Assembly (NCBI GenBank): GCA_003667245.1
Contig: RCNN01000146.1
Span: 28,048-92,047 of the forward strand
Direction of reading: 5' to 3'
Source of the DNA: Heterostelium multicystogenum
Taxonomy: Eukaryota > Evosea > Eumycetozoa > Acytosteliales > Acytosteliaceae
Length of the DNA stretch: 64,000 nucleotides
In this document: positions 13,181-25,000 of the stretch, in pieces
Numbering within the stretch: the first letter of the stretch is position 1
Layout of the letters: each line of letters starts with the position of its first letter
The notes under the pieces: generated by a model
What the model was told of the DNA's origin: nothing
Database searches by the model: none
What the model saw: the letters and a program-made list of their open reading frames with translations, nothing else
Program-made: the position numbers and the translations under genes

Positions 13181-13254
13181 TGGAAAACCCGGGATTCGAA
13201 CCCACGACCCAAGGCGTCACGAGCAGACTACCATACCACATCAGCTATTCTGCC
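13181..13254 (-). pseudogene. Degenerate tRNA-like sequence (Thr-CGT-like)
   Basis: Read on the minus strand, this has a perfect B box (GGTTCGAATCC) in a good T-arm, an A-box-like TAGCTGATGTGG, and a T6 pol III terminator just downstream. The anticodon loop most resembles CTCGTGA (Thr, CGT). The acceptor stem has only about five of seven pairs and the anticodon stem does not form, so it is probably not a functional tRNA. The 5' part CCCAAGGC is complementary to GCCTTGGG in the middle, an alternative hairpin. It lies 85 bp from an intact tRNA-Asp on the same strand. Confidence 0.45.
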
Positions 13255-13339
13255 TTGGGCTAAAAAAAAAAAACATAAGCTAGTCCGGCTTAAAAAAAAA
13301 AATGGGCATCGCATGCGGTACTTATTTTTAAAAAATTTC

Positions 13340-13410
13340 TCCCCTTCCGGGAATTGAACCCGGGCCTTTCGCGTGACAGGCGAAAATCCTCACCACTAGA
13401 CCAAAGGGGA
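13340..13410 (-). tRNA. tRNA-Asp (GTC)
   Basis: A complete cloverleaf reads on the minus strand: acceptor stem TCCCCTT/AAGGGGA with all seven pairs, D-arm with A box TGGTCTAGTGGT, anticodon stem TTCGC/GCGAA around the loop CTGTCAC (anticodon GTC, Asp), and T-arm CCGGGTTCAATTCCCGG. A T6 run directly downstream on the minus strand serves as pol III terminator. CCA is not encoded, as expected for a nuclear eukaryotic tRNA, and there is no intron. Confidence 0.95.
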
Positions 13411-14663
13411 AATGGATGATATTTGGGGAAAATAAAAAATATTTGATTTCTCATAAGGAAGACCCACAAGATTTGGGAATATGTGAGAACATAGGTGAGT
13501 AATGAATATCATTCTTTCTGTAATAAATACTGAACAATAATAAATTCATCCAAGTTGCAATTCCAAATGTTAAATACTTCTTTTATAGAACTAATGAAGA
13601 GGTAATGCTCTTATTGAATTTCTTCATTAGTTTTATAAAAGAAGTACCTAAAAATTTCCAACTAGTTGGATTTCTAATTAGTACTTGCATCATTAAACAA
13701 AAAGCCTTATTGGAATCTCCTCAGACCTTTATTACCGCGGTTTTTTTGAATTGTAAAAATGTAAAAATCATTGTTTTATGAAAATGGACAAGACTGAAGT
13801 CCATGATGAACTACTTAATGTTGATTTTGGAAATGATCTTTCCAAAATCATGGTGAGTTTCTATTTGACAACCATCGGTTTTGATGTCAGGATGCTAGGC
13901 ATAGGTAATGTTAACATTAATGACAATATAAAAATACTAGTGCAGTAGTTGGTACAGGAGAATATAAAATGATCAATCTTTCACAGGTGAAGAGACAAAT
14001 AGGGTGGTTTCCTTAATGCTATTCAACACTTGTATACGATGGATTATACATCCCTGTGTATGATACCAACCTGTAATAATTACAGTCTCCATCGCCTTTC
14101 CAAATAGTAAGGTGATCCTTTCCTTAAACTCAGCATTTATTAACCTAGCCAGTAAGTTTTTAAGATCTCTGATGTGATCCCAAAAGGTTCTAGCCTAGCT
14201 CATCCTGACATTCTAAAGAAACCCTATTTGTTTTCTTCAGACCTGATTTCTAAAAGTAAAATTATAAAATATAATATAATAAAAGATTGAAGTATAATGA
14301 ATTTCAATTTGAATCTGAAAAAAAGATTTTGTTTCTAAAGAGTTAGATTCTAAGATTAGCTACTAAAGGTAAGGAGCCATAGACTAAGGCTGCCAATGAA
14401 TCCAACAAATCCTTAGTGATTCATTTGAGTCTCCAAAGAACCAAATAGGTGGTGTTACAAAAAACGAAAATTCAAATTTTAAAAATACCGTTTGGTGAAC
14501 AAACTTTGTTGTTGATCATATTAAATCAATTGGTAGATATCATAAGACTCAACTTTGGTACCACTGTTTTTGAAGTCTGTTTATTTATTTAGATATTATA
14601 TTATTAGTGGACGTGATAGTATAGTGTACTACTATATTGATAAGTAAACGGTGTTGTTGGAAA
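13411..14663. other. Gene-poor spacer containing a hairpin
   Basis: This region runs from the tRNA-Asp to the CBP80 start. Apart from the hairpin at 13575-13646 I find no feature. Some stretches (about 14090-14250 and 14360-14460) have a less AT-rich, coding-like texture but no sustained frame, as expected of decayed sequence. Confidence 0.4.
13575..13646. repeat. Long-stem inverted repeat (26-bp arms, 20-nt loop)
   Basis: Arms 13575-13600 and 13621-13646 are complementary at 25 of 26 positions around a 20-nt loop; the left arm begins TACTTCTTTTATAG. Transcribed from either strand it would fold into an uninterrupted, dicer-sized hairpin. It could equally be a relic of a short palindromic mobile element. 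No flanking promoter or target-site duplication is evident. Confidence 0.7.
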
Positions 14664-17377
14664 ATGTCATTCAATATCGGAAGTTCTCCTCAATACAACA
14701 GAAGAGGTAGTGGTGGTGGAGGTGGGTAACAGAAGAGGAAGTGGTGGAAACAGATCCATGCAAGTCAACCCAGAAGACGATGTCAAATCAAAGTTGACTT
14801 CATTGATTGTCCGTATTGGAGACAAATCCACAACTGCCCTCAGCTCTAACATCGAAGGTCTTGTCGGTGTCTTGCTACCAGATCTATCAAAGAACAGTTC
14901 AACCATTCAAAATATACTATTCAAATGGTAAATACCTAATCATTACCGACATATCTATCTGCTCAATCAATATACTTATACCTCTACTATCTACCTATTC
15001 TCAATAGTATTTCACAACTACCAAATAAAACACCAATCTACGCTACCATCGTTGGAAAGATGAACTTAAAGAATCACGAGTTTGGTAAAGAGATTGTCTG
15101 TACTTTGGTGGATGGTAAGTTAATTGTTAGAGATTGATTCATAATCAATTCATATCATATCATATCTGTCTGTACCATACTAACACACTATAACAGAGTT
15201 AAATGATGCACTTGCTAAACAAAAGTTTTCATCAGCGAAGTTTGTTGATTCGTTTCATTGCATGTCTGATTGCTACCAATGTATTGTTACCATCGGCAAT
15301 CTTTGAAGTCTTTGAAACATTGATGTCTGTCTTATCACTACCTCAATTCACACAAGCAAAGTCAGATTTCTACATTTACCTTGTAATGACAACTATTCCA
15401 TGGGTAAATAGCAAACGACCAACAGCATATCCTAAGAATGTCACAAACAACTAATTCTGCTCTTATTACTCTTGTTCATCTAGGTTGCACAATATATTCA
15501 AGCAACACATCAGCAGCAATTAGATAACTTATTGGAAGAATTGAGTGCATACATGGCAACCAGATCAGTTACTGAAAAGAAGTTCTTCCAATCATTTACT
15601 CTGGTAACTATTAATGTTGATTTGACGAATCATTCACTCGAAGCTAACTCATTTTATTATTAGAATGATGATAGATTGGAGCTCTTAATGAAGCAAAATC
15701 AAAGCACAGAAAGAAAACAACTGGAATTGCGATACAATCATTCAAATCAACAAGGAATTTGATTTTAGTGAAGCAAATCAACACGTTTTAACTCCAATCA
15801 ATTTACCAACTGATGATGCTGTAAATATCAATTGATAATCGATACCATGAATATGTTACTTACAACTGTTTTCAATTCAGAACTTCAATTATCCAACATA
15901 TACCAACCCAATATTTAGATTGTTTGATGAAAAACGATGCACAATTGAAACCAATCGACAGACATATCATTGAAGAGTATATTATTGATATTCTCTATTT
16001 CTTCAACGGAAGTCACAAAGAAGCTGCTAAGTTTATATACTCTTTGCCAGTCCAATGCGAAATCGATCATATTGTTGTAGAGGCAAGTATAATTAAGATG
16101 CACCTGAGCTATCCAATCGATTGATAACTAACTTCACTATTATTTAGACAATCTTGGCAGAAGCTTTTAAATTACCACATTCAACATTTAAATCGATATA
16201 TTACTCTGTGATGTTTGTCGATCTTTTCCGTGATCAGCATGCTACAATTATCCCAGTGTTTGCATATGCAATCAATATGTTATATGAAAATATAGATCAA
16301 ATGGATACAGAGATTGTCAATAGATTTTCTTTGATGTTTGCCCACCATCTCAGTAACTACGAGTTCAAATGGGTCTGGCCAGACTGGAGTGTACCACTCA
16401 CTGCTCAATTGGATGGTAGTGAGAACGATATTCTCATCCTCTTACAACGTAAATTTATCACACAACTCCTTGAGTCCATCGTACGTCTCAGCTATCTAGA
16501 TAAAATCAAGCAGGTATTACCACAAGAATACCACCCATATCTCCCAACTCCAATTGCTCCCAATTTTAAATTCATTGATCCAAACACCAGTAGGTATACT
16601 TTGCTGAATAAGACTCTTATTAAAAAGATATTTTACTTATAATCCTCCCTATTAGATGAAGAATCAAAAGAAATGGTTGCTCAATCTCACAAGCTATTAT
16701 TGTCATTCAAACAAAAGGAACCAATTGAAGATATCATTCAACAGGTCTCAACTATTCCAGAGCACGTGAATGTTGTTGAATTGGTCACTAAGTGTATTTT
16801 GCATATTGGTTCAACTAGTTTCTCTCATCTTACCTATGCCATTGAACGTTATGTCACTCTCTTCAAGACAACTATAAAGACTGACCAAGATCGTTTCGAG
16901 TGTTTGAAGAGCACTCTCCAATTCTGGCAATCATCTCACCAACATGTAGTCATTGTTGTCGATAAACTGATCACCTATAAGATCTTGGCACCAATTGACC
17001 CAATTGTCATGTTGCTCTCTGGTAATCCAAGCACTGGTGTGGTCGTTACTGATGCTTATGTATGGGAGATCATTTACAACTCAATCGAAAAGACAAGTAT
17101 TATCATTGATACTCTTACCAAAGACTACGAGATTTCAATGAATTCCAACGAAAAGCAATTGAAACTCAAGAGTGCCCAAGCTGAACAACAAGCTCTCTTT
17201 ACAACCACATTCAAATCACTCGAAAGTCTTTTGAAAAATCCACAAATCGATCCAGTTTCAACAAAGATTCTCTCTGGTCACCTCAAATCCATCGCCAGAC
17301 GTTATCTCAATCAATTGAAACCATTATTTGAAACTAACACCGAAATCCTTGAGATTGTCCAACAATTTACCCAATAA
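14664..17377 (+). CDS. Nuclear cap-binding protein subunit 1 (CBP80)
   Basis: Eight exons: 14664-14927, 15008-15114, 15197-15403, 15484-15603, 15664-15820, 15881-16082, 16148-16589 and 16656-17377, about 739 residues, slightly shorter than human NCBP1 (790). The MIF4G-type helical protein is recognisable throughout: [21 protein letters not shown] near the start, PWVAQYI, the [16 protein letters not shown] block (human HHLSNFQFRWSWEDWS) and [12 protein letters not shown] near the C-terminus. CBP80 binds CBP20 and the m7G cap of nascent RNA, acting in splicing, export and decay. One intron is GC-AG (donor GCAAGT at 16083). Frame breaks near 14730 (extra G), 15250, 15697 (extra A) and 15935 (extra A) are all single-base insertions beside conserved sequence, most in homopolymers. 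Confidence 0.9.
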
Positions 17378-17485
17378 ATATTGCTCTATGAAATCTGTGG
17401 AATTACAATGAATCAATAAATAAAATACTAAAAAATCAACAAGGATCATATCTAAAACCTATTATTTTATATTAATGTATACAAT

Positions 17486-18114
17486 TTATTTATCCTCTTT
17501 CTTGGAGATATCATTCTCTGGCTTCCAAATAGCACTAATTACATCCTGAACATCTTCATCATCGTCAATGTTATCATATTTACTTGGATCAGTGGTACTA
17601 CTTTTATCTTCTTGTAAAATCAAATTTGATCGCTTTGAATGATCAATTCCCAATAACTTTGAACTCATATATTTACCAAACTCATCGACCTTTAGAAAAA
17701 AGTTGTTAGTCTGTATCTAATAATCATATATCATCATCTTCATACAGTTTCAATGTTTTTATATTTTTTCAATGCATATAAACCTAATCCTGTTGTACCA
17801 AAACATAAGAGAGTTCCACCCAATAGTGCTTTTGCTGTATACATAAAAGTACCTGGTGGAGCATTACGCAAGGTGGTCTTGATTCCACCTGATTTTCTAG
17901 TACCAAGTACTATACCAAGAAAGAATCCAAATGTTGTCAATGCGCCAGCTGTCATAAGGAATGTCGACAATGGCATTTCTTTGGTGACAAACACTGGCAT
18001 ATTCACATGTGTAGGTTGTGGATTTTCTTGCAAGTATTTCTGTATTTTCTGTTTTAAATATGATGTAGAACCATCATTGTCGACGTTGTTATTGCTATCA
18101 CTGCTATCTGTCAT
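17486..18114 (-). CDS. TMEM242-like mitochondrial inner-membrane protein
   Basis: Two exons on the minus strand, 18114-17746 and 17689-17486, joined over a 56-bp GTATGA...AAAG intron; about 190 residues and no frame break. Two hydrophobic segments (around residues 48-70 and 92-115) flank a basic loop, and the pattern FGFFLGIVLGTRKSG ... GTTGLGLYALKKYKNIETVDEFGKYM follows human TMEM242 (DUF1358). In mammals TMEM242 helps assemble the ATP synthase c-ring and complex I. The N-terminal 40 residues are polar and the C-terminal tail is acidic. The gene converges on CBP80 with only 108 bp between stop codons. Resemblance is moderate but covers both membrane segments. Confidence 0.7.
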
Positions 18115-18265
18115 GGTTTACCAACTATTTATTATTCAAAAACTATGTTTTATAACTAGCTAGTACTTTAGAAACAAATGTTTATATATGTTAAAATCAA
18201 GCTATAGCAAATTAATCAAGCAAGATGATAACATAATTATTCGTTTTTTATTTTAAATCATATTT

Positions 18266-19166
18266 TCATTGCTTTTGCAGATTGACAACAAATTCATATT
18301 TTCCAATTTTCCAATATATGGCATCTATTTTTATAGGGTTGGTTGGATGATTGAGATGAACTTCTTTAATTGGATTGGTAATTAAAATATCTGTTGGCTC
18401 TGTTGCTTTCCAATGTACTGATAGATGCGGCAAAGGTGTCTAATAATAATTCGAAATGATTAGTAATCAATTTGAAAACTAAAGCTAATGCTATTTGTAT
18501 ATTACTTCATAAAATACAGGGAATTTAAATTGTTCAAGTACTTTGTCTATCATCCTGATAGTTTGATTCAATTTGTCTACATTATTACAAACATTGGCTG
18601 CCAGAAACAACCTAGACTGACCATCATTAACAAATGTTGATATTGTTTCAAAATTGATTGTAAATCTTTGATAATCTGAATTAGTTCATCTTGATAGTTT
18701 GCATCAAAAGACATATGATTACTCTTTTAATTTTCTTTAGACTGGATTTCATTTCATTTGTGAACGTATCTATTTGATGCTCTCTCATTGGAAATACTCT
18801 TGAAAGTGATACATGATAGTCGTCAACCAATTCCAATATATCATTCTTCTTTGCTAATTCGCTGACTTCGCTTATCATATTGATAATATCAGTTCTTTCA
18901 TTTGGTATTTTTATATATACAAATGTCGGATAGTTTCCATCTACATGTTCAAATAACCTTTTCTTCCCATTCTCCAAAGAAGACTCTGCTTTTTCTTTTT
19001 CTTCTTCTGCGAATAGATCATCTGGTAAATCAGGTATTTCTTCTTTGACTGTTATCTTTGAAGCTCTTTCATCAATTGTCTTTATTTTCTTTGTTGTTCT
19101 ACTATAATCCTCATGGTCGCTATAATCGTCTTCATCAGATGATACATATGCACAAATAAGATCCAT
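18266..19166 (-). CDS. U6 snRNA phosphodiesterase USB1 (Mpn1)
   Basis: Three exons on the minus strand: 19166-18723, 18665-18506 and 18439-18266, about 258 residues. It is a 2H phosphoesterase: the first HxS is HVSLS in DDYHVSLSRVFPMREHQI and the second is HLSVHW in exon 3, with the expected spacing. USB1 trims the oligoU tail of U6 snRNA and leaves a terminal phosphate that stabilises it. An acidic Ser/Asp-rich N-terminus precedes the catalytic core. At the first splice junction the homology-supported frame needs the donor to fall one base earlier than the visible GTAATC (one extra A in AAAAGAGTAATC), so either a sequencing insertion or an unusual donor is present. Confidence 0.82.
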
Positions 19167-19535
19167 TAAACATCAACATGTAAAACTGATTATTTCGATT
19201 ATAAAGTTGACGAGTTGATTTCTTTTTTTAGCTATTAAAAAAGAATACTCATTAATCTCCTTCCACTGTTACTATGGTAATTCAAAGTATGCAATTTCCA
19301 TAATTAAAAAAAAAAATATAATATTAATTGTTCTGTATAAAATAAAAGATTTGATATTTAAATGCTATTTTAGATTGTATAATGATTAATTTACAAGTTA
19401 TTTTATTTTATATTTTATATTGACAAGTAATAATTTAATATTATTTGTTAATATTTTGACTGATGAGTTGTGTTTCAAAGAAGTGTTGGTTATTTACTAT
19501 TTAAAACTTCTTGTTAGACTTTGGGGCACCACCGA

Positions 19536-22067
19536 TTAAACCATTGCAGTGTTGAAAAGATTGATTGGGGATGAACCGTCGGTGATCATAACTGAAGAAA
19601 GACCCAAACCTTGGAGCAACTTGGCTTGCATCTCTGGACCAGATTGGGCAATAGACTTGAGGGTTTCTTGACCAATAGAGTCGACCAATTGCTTGAACTT
19701 CTTGGCTTCGATTTCAGAGAGTTCACGTTGCTTGGTGAGCTCCAACTCGTCGAGTTGCTTTCTGTAGGCCAACTCGGCTTCACGCTTTTTGCTTGATCAA
19801 GAGCAATTCGGATTCAGCACGAATCTTGGTGGCTTGGGCTCTCAATCTAGCTTGATCGACATTGGATTGAGCAGTGATGGCTTGAGCCTCGCAGTAGCTT
19901 GAGCCTCGGCAGTAGCTTGACCAGTGGATTCAACAGCAGCTGATTGAGCTTGGAGTTCCAAGAGATCCTTCTTGGCAACCTCAGCAGCAGCTTCATCGTT
20001 AATCTTTTGACGCTCCAAACGACCACGTGCACCTTGCTCTAACTTCTCAGCTTCATGACGAGCAGCAGCCTCTTGAGACTTGGTGGTGATTTTCAATGGC
20101 CAATTGGACAGACTTTTGAAGTGAGTCACGAGTACGTTGGTCGACTGGCTCAACAGATTGAATATCAATGTTGGTGATAACCAAATTGTTGGATGAGAAG
20201 GCAAAGTTCTCTTGGTTACCGAAAACGGCTTGTCTGATGATTTCAGCTGAACGCTTATGGAAGTCGTCGAATGGAACTGAAGCAACAGCACCACGAACAC
20301 GTGAAGCAATAGCCTTGCAAGAGTCACCAACAAAATCTGGGACTTGGAAGATCTTGGCGGCATCTTCCTTCTTGGTCTTGTCGACGTTGAATTGCCAGTT
20401 GTATGAAAGCTTCAAAGAGAGCTTGGCGTGATCAGAGGTTTCGACAATGACAACATCGGTCATGAAATCTGGACCCAAGTAGAGGGCAATAGCCTTGATC
20501 ATATGTGGACGCTTTGGCTTCTCACCAGAGAGGGAGAGAACGGTGAAACGTTCGTCTGGACCCAACATGACTAAATCTGGACCAAAGACAACACGGGACT
20601 TCTTTTCCTTGTAATCATAAATTTGAACGGCAGAGTTGTGTGGGGCACGGTAAGTGACAACACGGGTCTTATCACGGTTATCAGCAAACTCTGGGTTGTT
20701 GTTTTCCTTGATCAAAATCTCCTCAACAGTCTTTTCGAGTTCCATTGACCAGAGCTCTTCGTTTGGCTTCAACATGTATGAACGACCAGAGATGGTGGTA
20801 ACCTTACCAGACTTGATGTCACGGACGTAGATACCTTCGTTGTCATCCAATGGGATGGAGGTACGTTTCTCAACAACATCGACTTGAACTGGTGGAACGT
20901 AGTCAGTTGGACCGTAAATCATCCAACGGTCACCAGCCAAATGATTAGTTGAACCTTCAGTGAAGGTTTCCTTGGCACGCAACAAGAGGGCTTCTTGTTC
21001 GTTCAAGACGTATACTGGGGTAATACCACGCTCCAAGGATTCTCCTGGACGCAAGAAGAAGGAGAGCTCACCCTTACGCAATTCCTTTTGACCGAGTTGT
21101 GGCTTTCCGTTTGGACCGATTGGGTCTAAACAACGCAGTATTGACGGTTGGAGAGGGTAGTAATTGGGACTTCACCAACAACGGTTTCATATACATCTGG
21201 AATATGGGTTTCAGAGTCGGCAGAGGTGACCAACCATTCCTCACCAGCCTTTCTGGCCTTACCAGACTCATCGGTAAAGGATTTGATGGCCTTCAAGTGG
21301 AGGGCCTTCTTGTCAGTCAAGATATAGGCGTTGATGGTGTCGACAACCTTTTCGTCAACACCTGGGAGATAAGCACCGACGGTACGGATCAACCATTCCT
21401 CACCAGCCTTTCTGGCAACACCAGTACGATCGATGCAAGCCTTGTTGGCACGCAACTTCAATGCTTGATTTGGAGCAATAATGGTGGATTTGATTTCCTC
21501 TTCAATACGGACCTCAATACGTGGTTGGTAGGTACCTGGACCTTCATATAACCACTCATCACCAGCAACACGTTGGACCTTTCCGTCAGTGAAATCACGG
21601 AGGGCACGCAAACGCAAAGCACGCATTGGTGGGACGATTTGGAGTGGAGTTACCTTACCAACCAACTTCTCACCTGGGTACAATGGGAATGGATCTTGTG
21701 AAAATCTAATCTCTTCATCACCATGTCTCAACTTTACTTGATTATATTCATCCAAAACCAATGATCCATCGTCCTTACGAACTACTGGGTTAGCAATAGT
21801 GCAGTAGTGTCTCAATGGGATCATAATCATTGGCTCTGGACCAGCAACTACTTTCTCATGATCTTGACGTGTGAAAGTGAATGGACCAATTTCAACTCTA
21901 GTAACATTAGTATTATTATCTAATACATGAATGTATTGGTGTGGTTTGATTCTAATAACTATAATATCAAATAAGAAAGCAAAAAGAGAATTAAAGTTTG
22001 TTAGTTATTTCTTTAAAGTTGGGAATGGAGCAATGAGATAATACATACCAGAGTTAATATCAGCCAT
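19536..22067 (-). CDS. Major vault protein (MVP)
   Basis: A 19-nt first exon (22067-22049, MADINS plus a split codon), a 90-bp intron and one large exon 21958-19536; about 813 residues. The N-terminus ([20 protein letters not shown]-like [21 protein letters not shown]), the tandem MVP repeats with GEEWL and AGDRWM, the shoulder domain ([13 protein letters not shown], [25 protein letters not shown]) and the long charged cap helix all match the family. MVP assembles the shell of vault ribonucleoprotein particles in the cytoplasm; Dictyostelium has more than one MVP. The frame breaks near 21127 (missing T), 20090 (extra A), 19891 (missing C) and 19788 (extra A), each a one-base homopolymer-type change next to intact sequence, suggesting consensus error. 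Confidence 0.92.
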
Positions 22068-25000
22068 TGTATATTTATAATTTATTTATAGATAAAGAAA
22101 TGAATAGAGTAATAATATAACAAGATCTTTTGAGTTTTGGGGATGATTTCAATTCAAACTTAATATATATAATATTGGATAATATAGATATACAAGATTG
22201 AATAGATAGATATATTAGAGTTGGTTATTGATTTGATAGATGATGGATTGATTATGATGATGATTTAAATAAAGTGTTTGGGTCTTTTTTAAATAAAGAT
22301 GAAAGTAACTTTTTTTAACAAAATATTCCAAAAAAATTTTGATATTTAAAAAAGTCACATTCCAAGAAAATTCTTCACCTTTTTTGACTTAACCCTTTCA
22401 AACTATTTTTTATTAAATTTTTTTGAAATTTATTGTTGTTGGTGTGTGTGTTGAGGATTTTATTGGCAATATTAATATTAAATTTTCTTGATATTAAGAT
22501 TTTTTAGGTTTTCTAGTTATTAATTATTTTTAAATATTTCATAAAAATCAGCACCAACCCCCACACACTCTTAATTAAATTCAATTTAATTCTTGATGGA
22601 TTCATCGACAATGACACTTGATCAAGTTGAGAAGAACATTGAAAAAAAACCCTAAAATTTGGTGAATCTATATTAAAAAATTTTGTGATGTATCAAGCGT
22701 TGATTTGATCGATCATAATATCAACAAAAATGAACAAATTTACTCTTTAATTCAATTTCAACCCGTGCCATCGTAATCGAACTTAATTTAAATGGCATTC
22801 AAGATTTATCTGTAAAGAAATAATACTTATGATTCGTTCTTCATTTTCAGCTTCAGTATACTCCAAACTATCTACAAGAAAATATAGTTTTCGATGTTAC
22901 TTTCATGATGTAAAATATATAATATTAATGTGGGTTGTTAATATATGTCCCATAGTTGCTTGCTCCTGGATGAACAGTGTTGATGAATGATCTTAATCTG
23001 ACATGATATGGTAACTGATAGATTGATAGAAGAAGAGCTGAATTTAATTATGGACAAGAAATTAGGTCTACTTTAATTAATATAGCAAAGCTTTCCAAAA
23101 TAGTGCAGTCTGTTGTTGTTGCAGGTTAGTTCAATAGTTTGGGGAATTATTTGAAATTCATATTAAACCATATGTGTCAATCTCAAACTAAAGCCTGAAC
23201 TGAATCTACCAATATCAAGTTTGATGAAGATTTTGATTGAATGATTCAATCTAGAAACTAACCCAGTGTCATTCACAAATGGAAAATAGCAAGAAGAAGA
23301 GGAGAAAACGAACTATTAATTAATTACTGTATAGTCAAAGTAAAGAAGTAGAGTAGAGAAGTGTAGTTGTCAAAGGAGATGACTACAACAAAACAACCAC
23401 TTACAGAAAATATTGTCTAGTATTGTTTAAACAATTCATTAACCCAAAGAAAACAAACAATCTTAAACAATAAATATCACAATAAATACAACAACAACAA
23501 TAATAACAATAACAACAACGATGTCTAATATTTAGATAATCAAAAACAAAACAATCTGTTTCTTAAGATGGTGATGTGATTTTTTATTGTTATGTTATGT
23601 TAGTATTGGTAATAGATAAGTGGGTGGTAGATTTAGTTGTAATTGCTGATGATGGTTGTGGTTTTAGGATAATGACGATTGATTGATTAGTGATTTTAAT
23701 GTTGATAGAGTGTGGTAGGTAGGTAGGAGTGGTCGTGGGTGGTGGTGTCTTTTGTATATATATAAGTTGTAGTTATTACTGATGATTGATTATAAAACCT
23801 GGTAGTTCGCGAAGTGGTACTAGTAATAAAAGAGTAAGAAAGAAAGCAAGGTAGTTGTCAAAACAAATATAAATATGGTATTTAAATGTGTAAATACAAC
23901 GGGTATTGCTGATGCTTGGGTCAGTAGATTCCTAGTTTAGTTGAATCCCACCAACATTGGTAAAGATTTTGATTGTAATTCAAATCAACCAGCTCGAACT
24001 GCAGCAACAACAACAACATCAATCACATAAATTGAATATTCCTACTTCTACTTCATATATATCATAATAAAAATAGTATTTTAAATATTGTGATTTATAG
24101 TGGAGACCTTAAATAATATATATTTAGATAGATAGATAACAAGCCAACATCATTATAGTTTCATCCATCTATTCTTAATAAATCAATCCAATCAAACAAT
24201 TATTCAATCAAACAAATATATTTATTTATTTATTTATTTATCAAATCAATTTAATATATGTATTAAACCAAACAGGAAGTAATAACAATTATTTATTAAA
24301 AGTAAACAAATAGTAGATAGTGATAGATAGATTAGATAGTATTTAAATATAATAGTAGCTAAATAAATTAAACCATCATCTTATTACTACAGCCACTACA
24401 CTGCTATTGTAAATATCATTGTTCAACAACATCAACATCTAAAGAATAAAAATAACTGATTAAAGCATTATTTAGTAGTACTACTATTGTTATATTACTA
24501 AAATCTAATATATACAAAGTTACACACAACTAAGTTTACTTTTTTTTTTTAATATTAAACATAAATATCTAAGATAGATATCTTCATAAGTGAGGTAATA
24601 TATACACTATATAGTGACAGAGAATAATAATAATAATCAACAAGTCAATCATTTTGAATAATTTGGTGCACCAATTCAGTAGACAAGACTACTACTTGAG
24701 TGTCTGTTGTGGTGTCGTCTAACAACAAAACACACACTGGACCTCACCTTAAATTAAATTCCATTCATTTCTATTCTATTCTATTAGATGGATGGTAAAG
24801 GGTGCAAAGTCAAAGAAAAAGATCTAAATAACGACTAAACAAGAAGCTGAAAAGATTTTTATTTTTAATTTTTTCCTTTTTGTTTTTTTTTATTGATGTA
24901 ACTTTTTGATCAAAAAAGAATACAACCAAGCCCCACAAAAAAATATCATCGCTCAACCACAAGTGTTTTTGCTTGGATTCAAACTAAACACTATATTTAT

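Noticed and set aside
22905..23010. Possible C/D snoRNA (ATGATGT and CTGA boxes)
   Set aside because: Box C is imperfect, no terminal stem forms, and the boxes are short enough to arise by chance in this AT-rich region.
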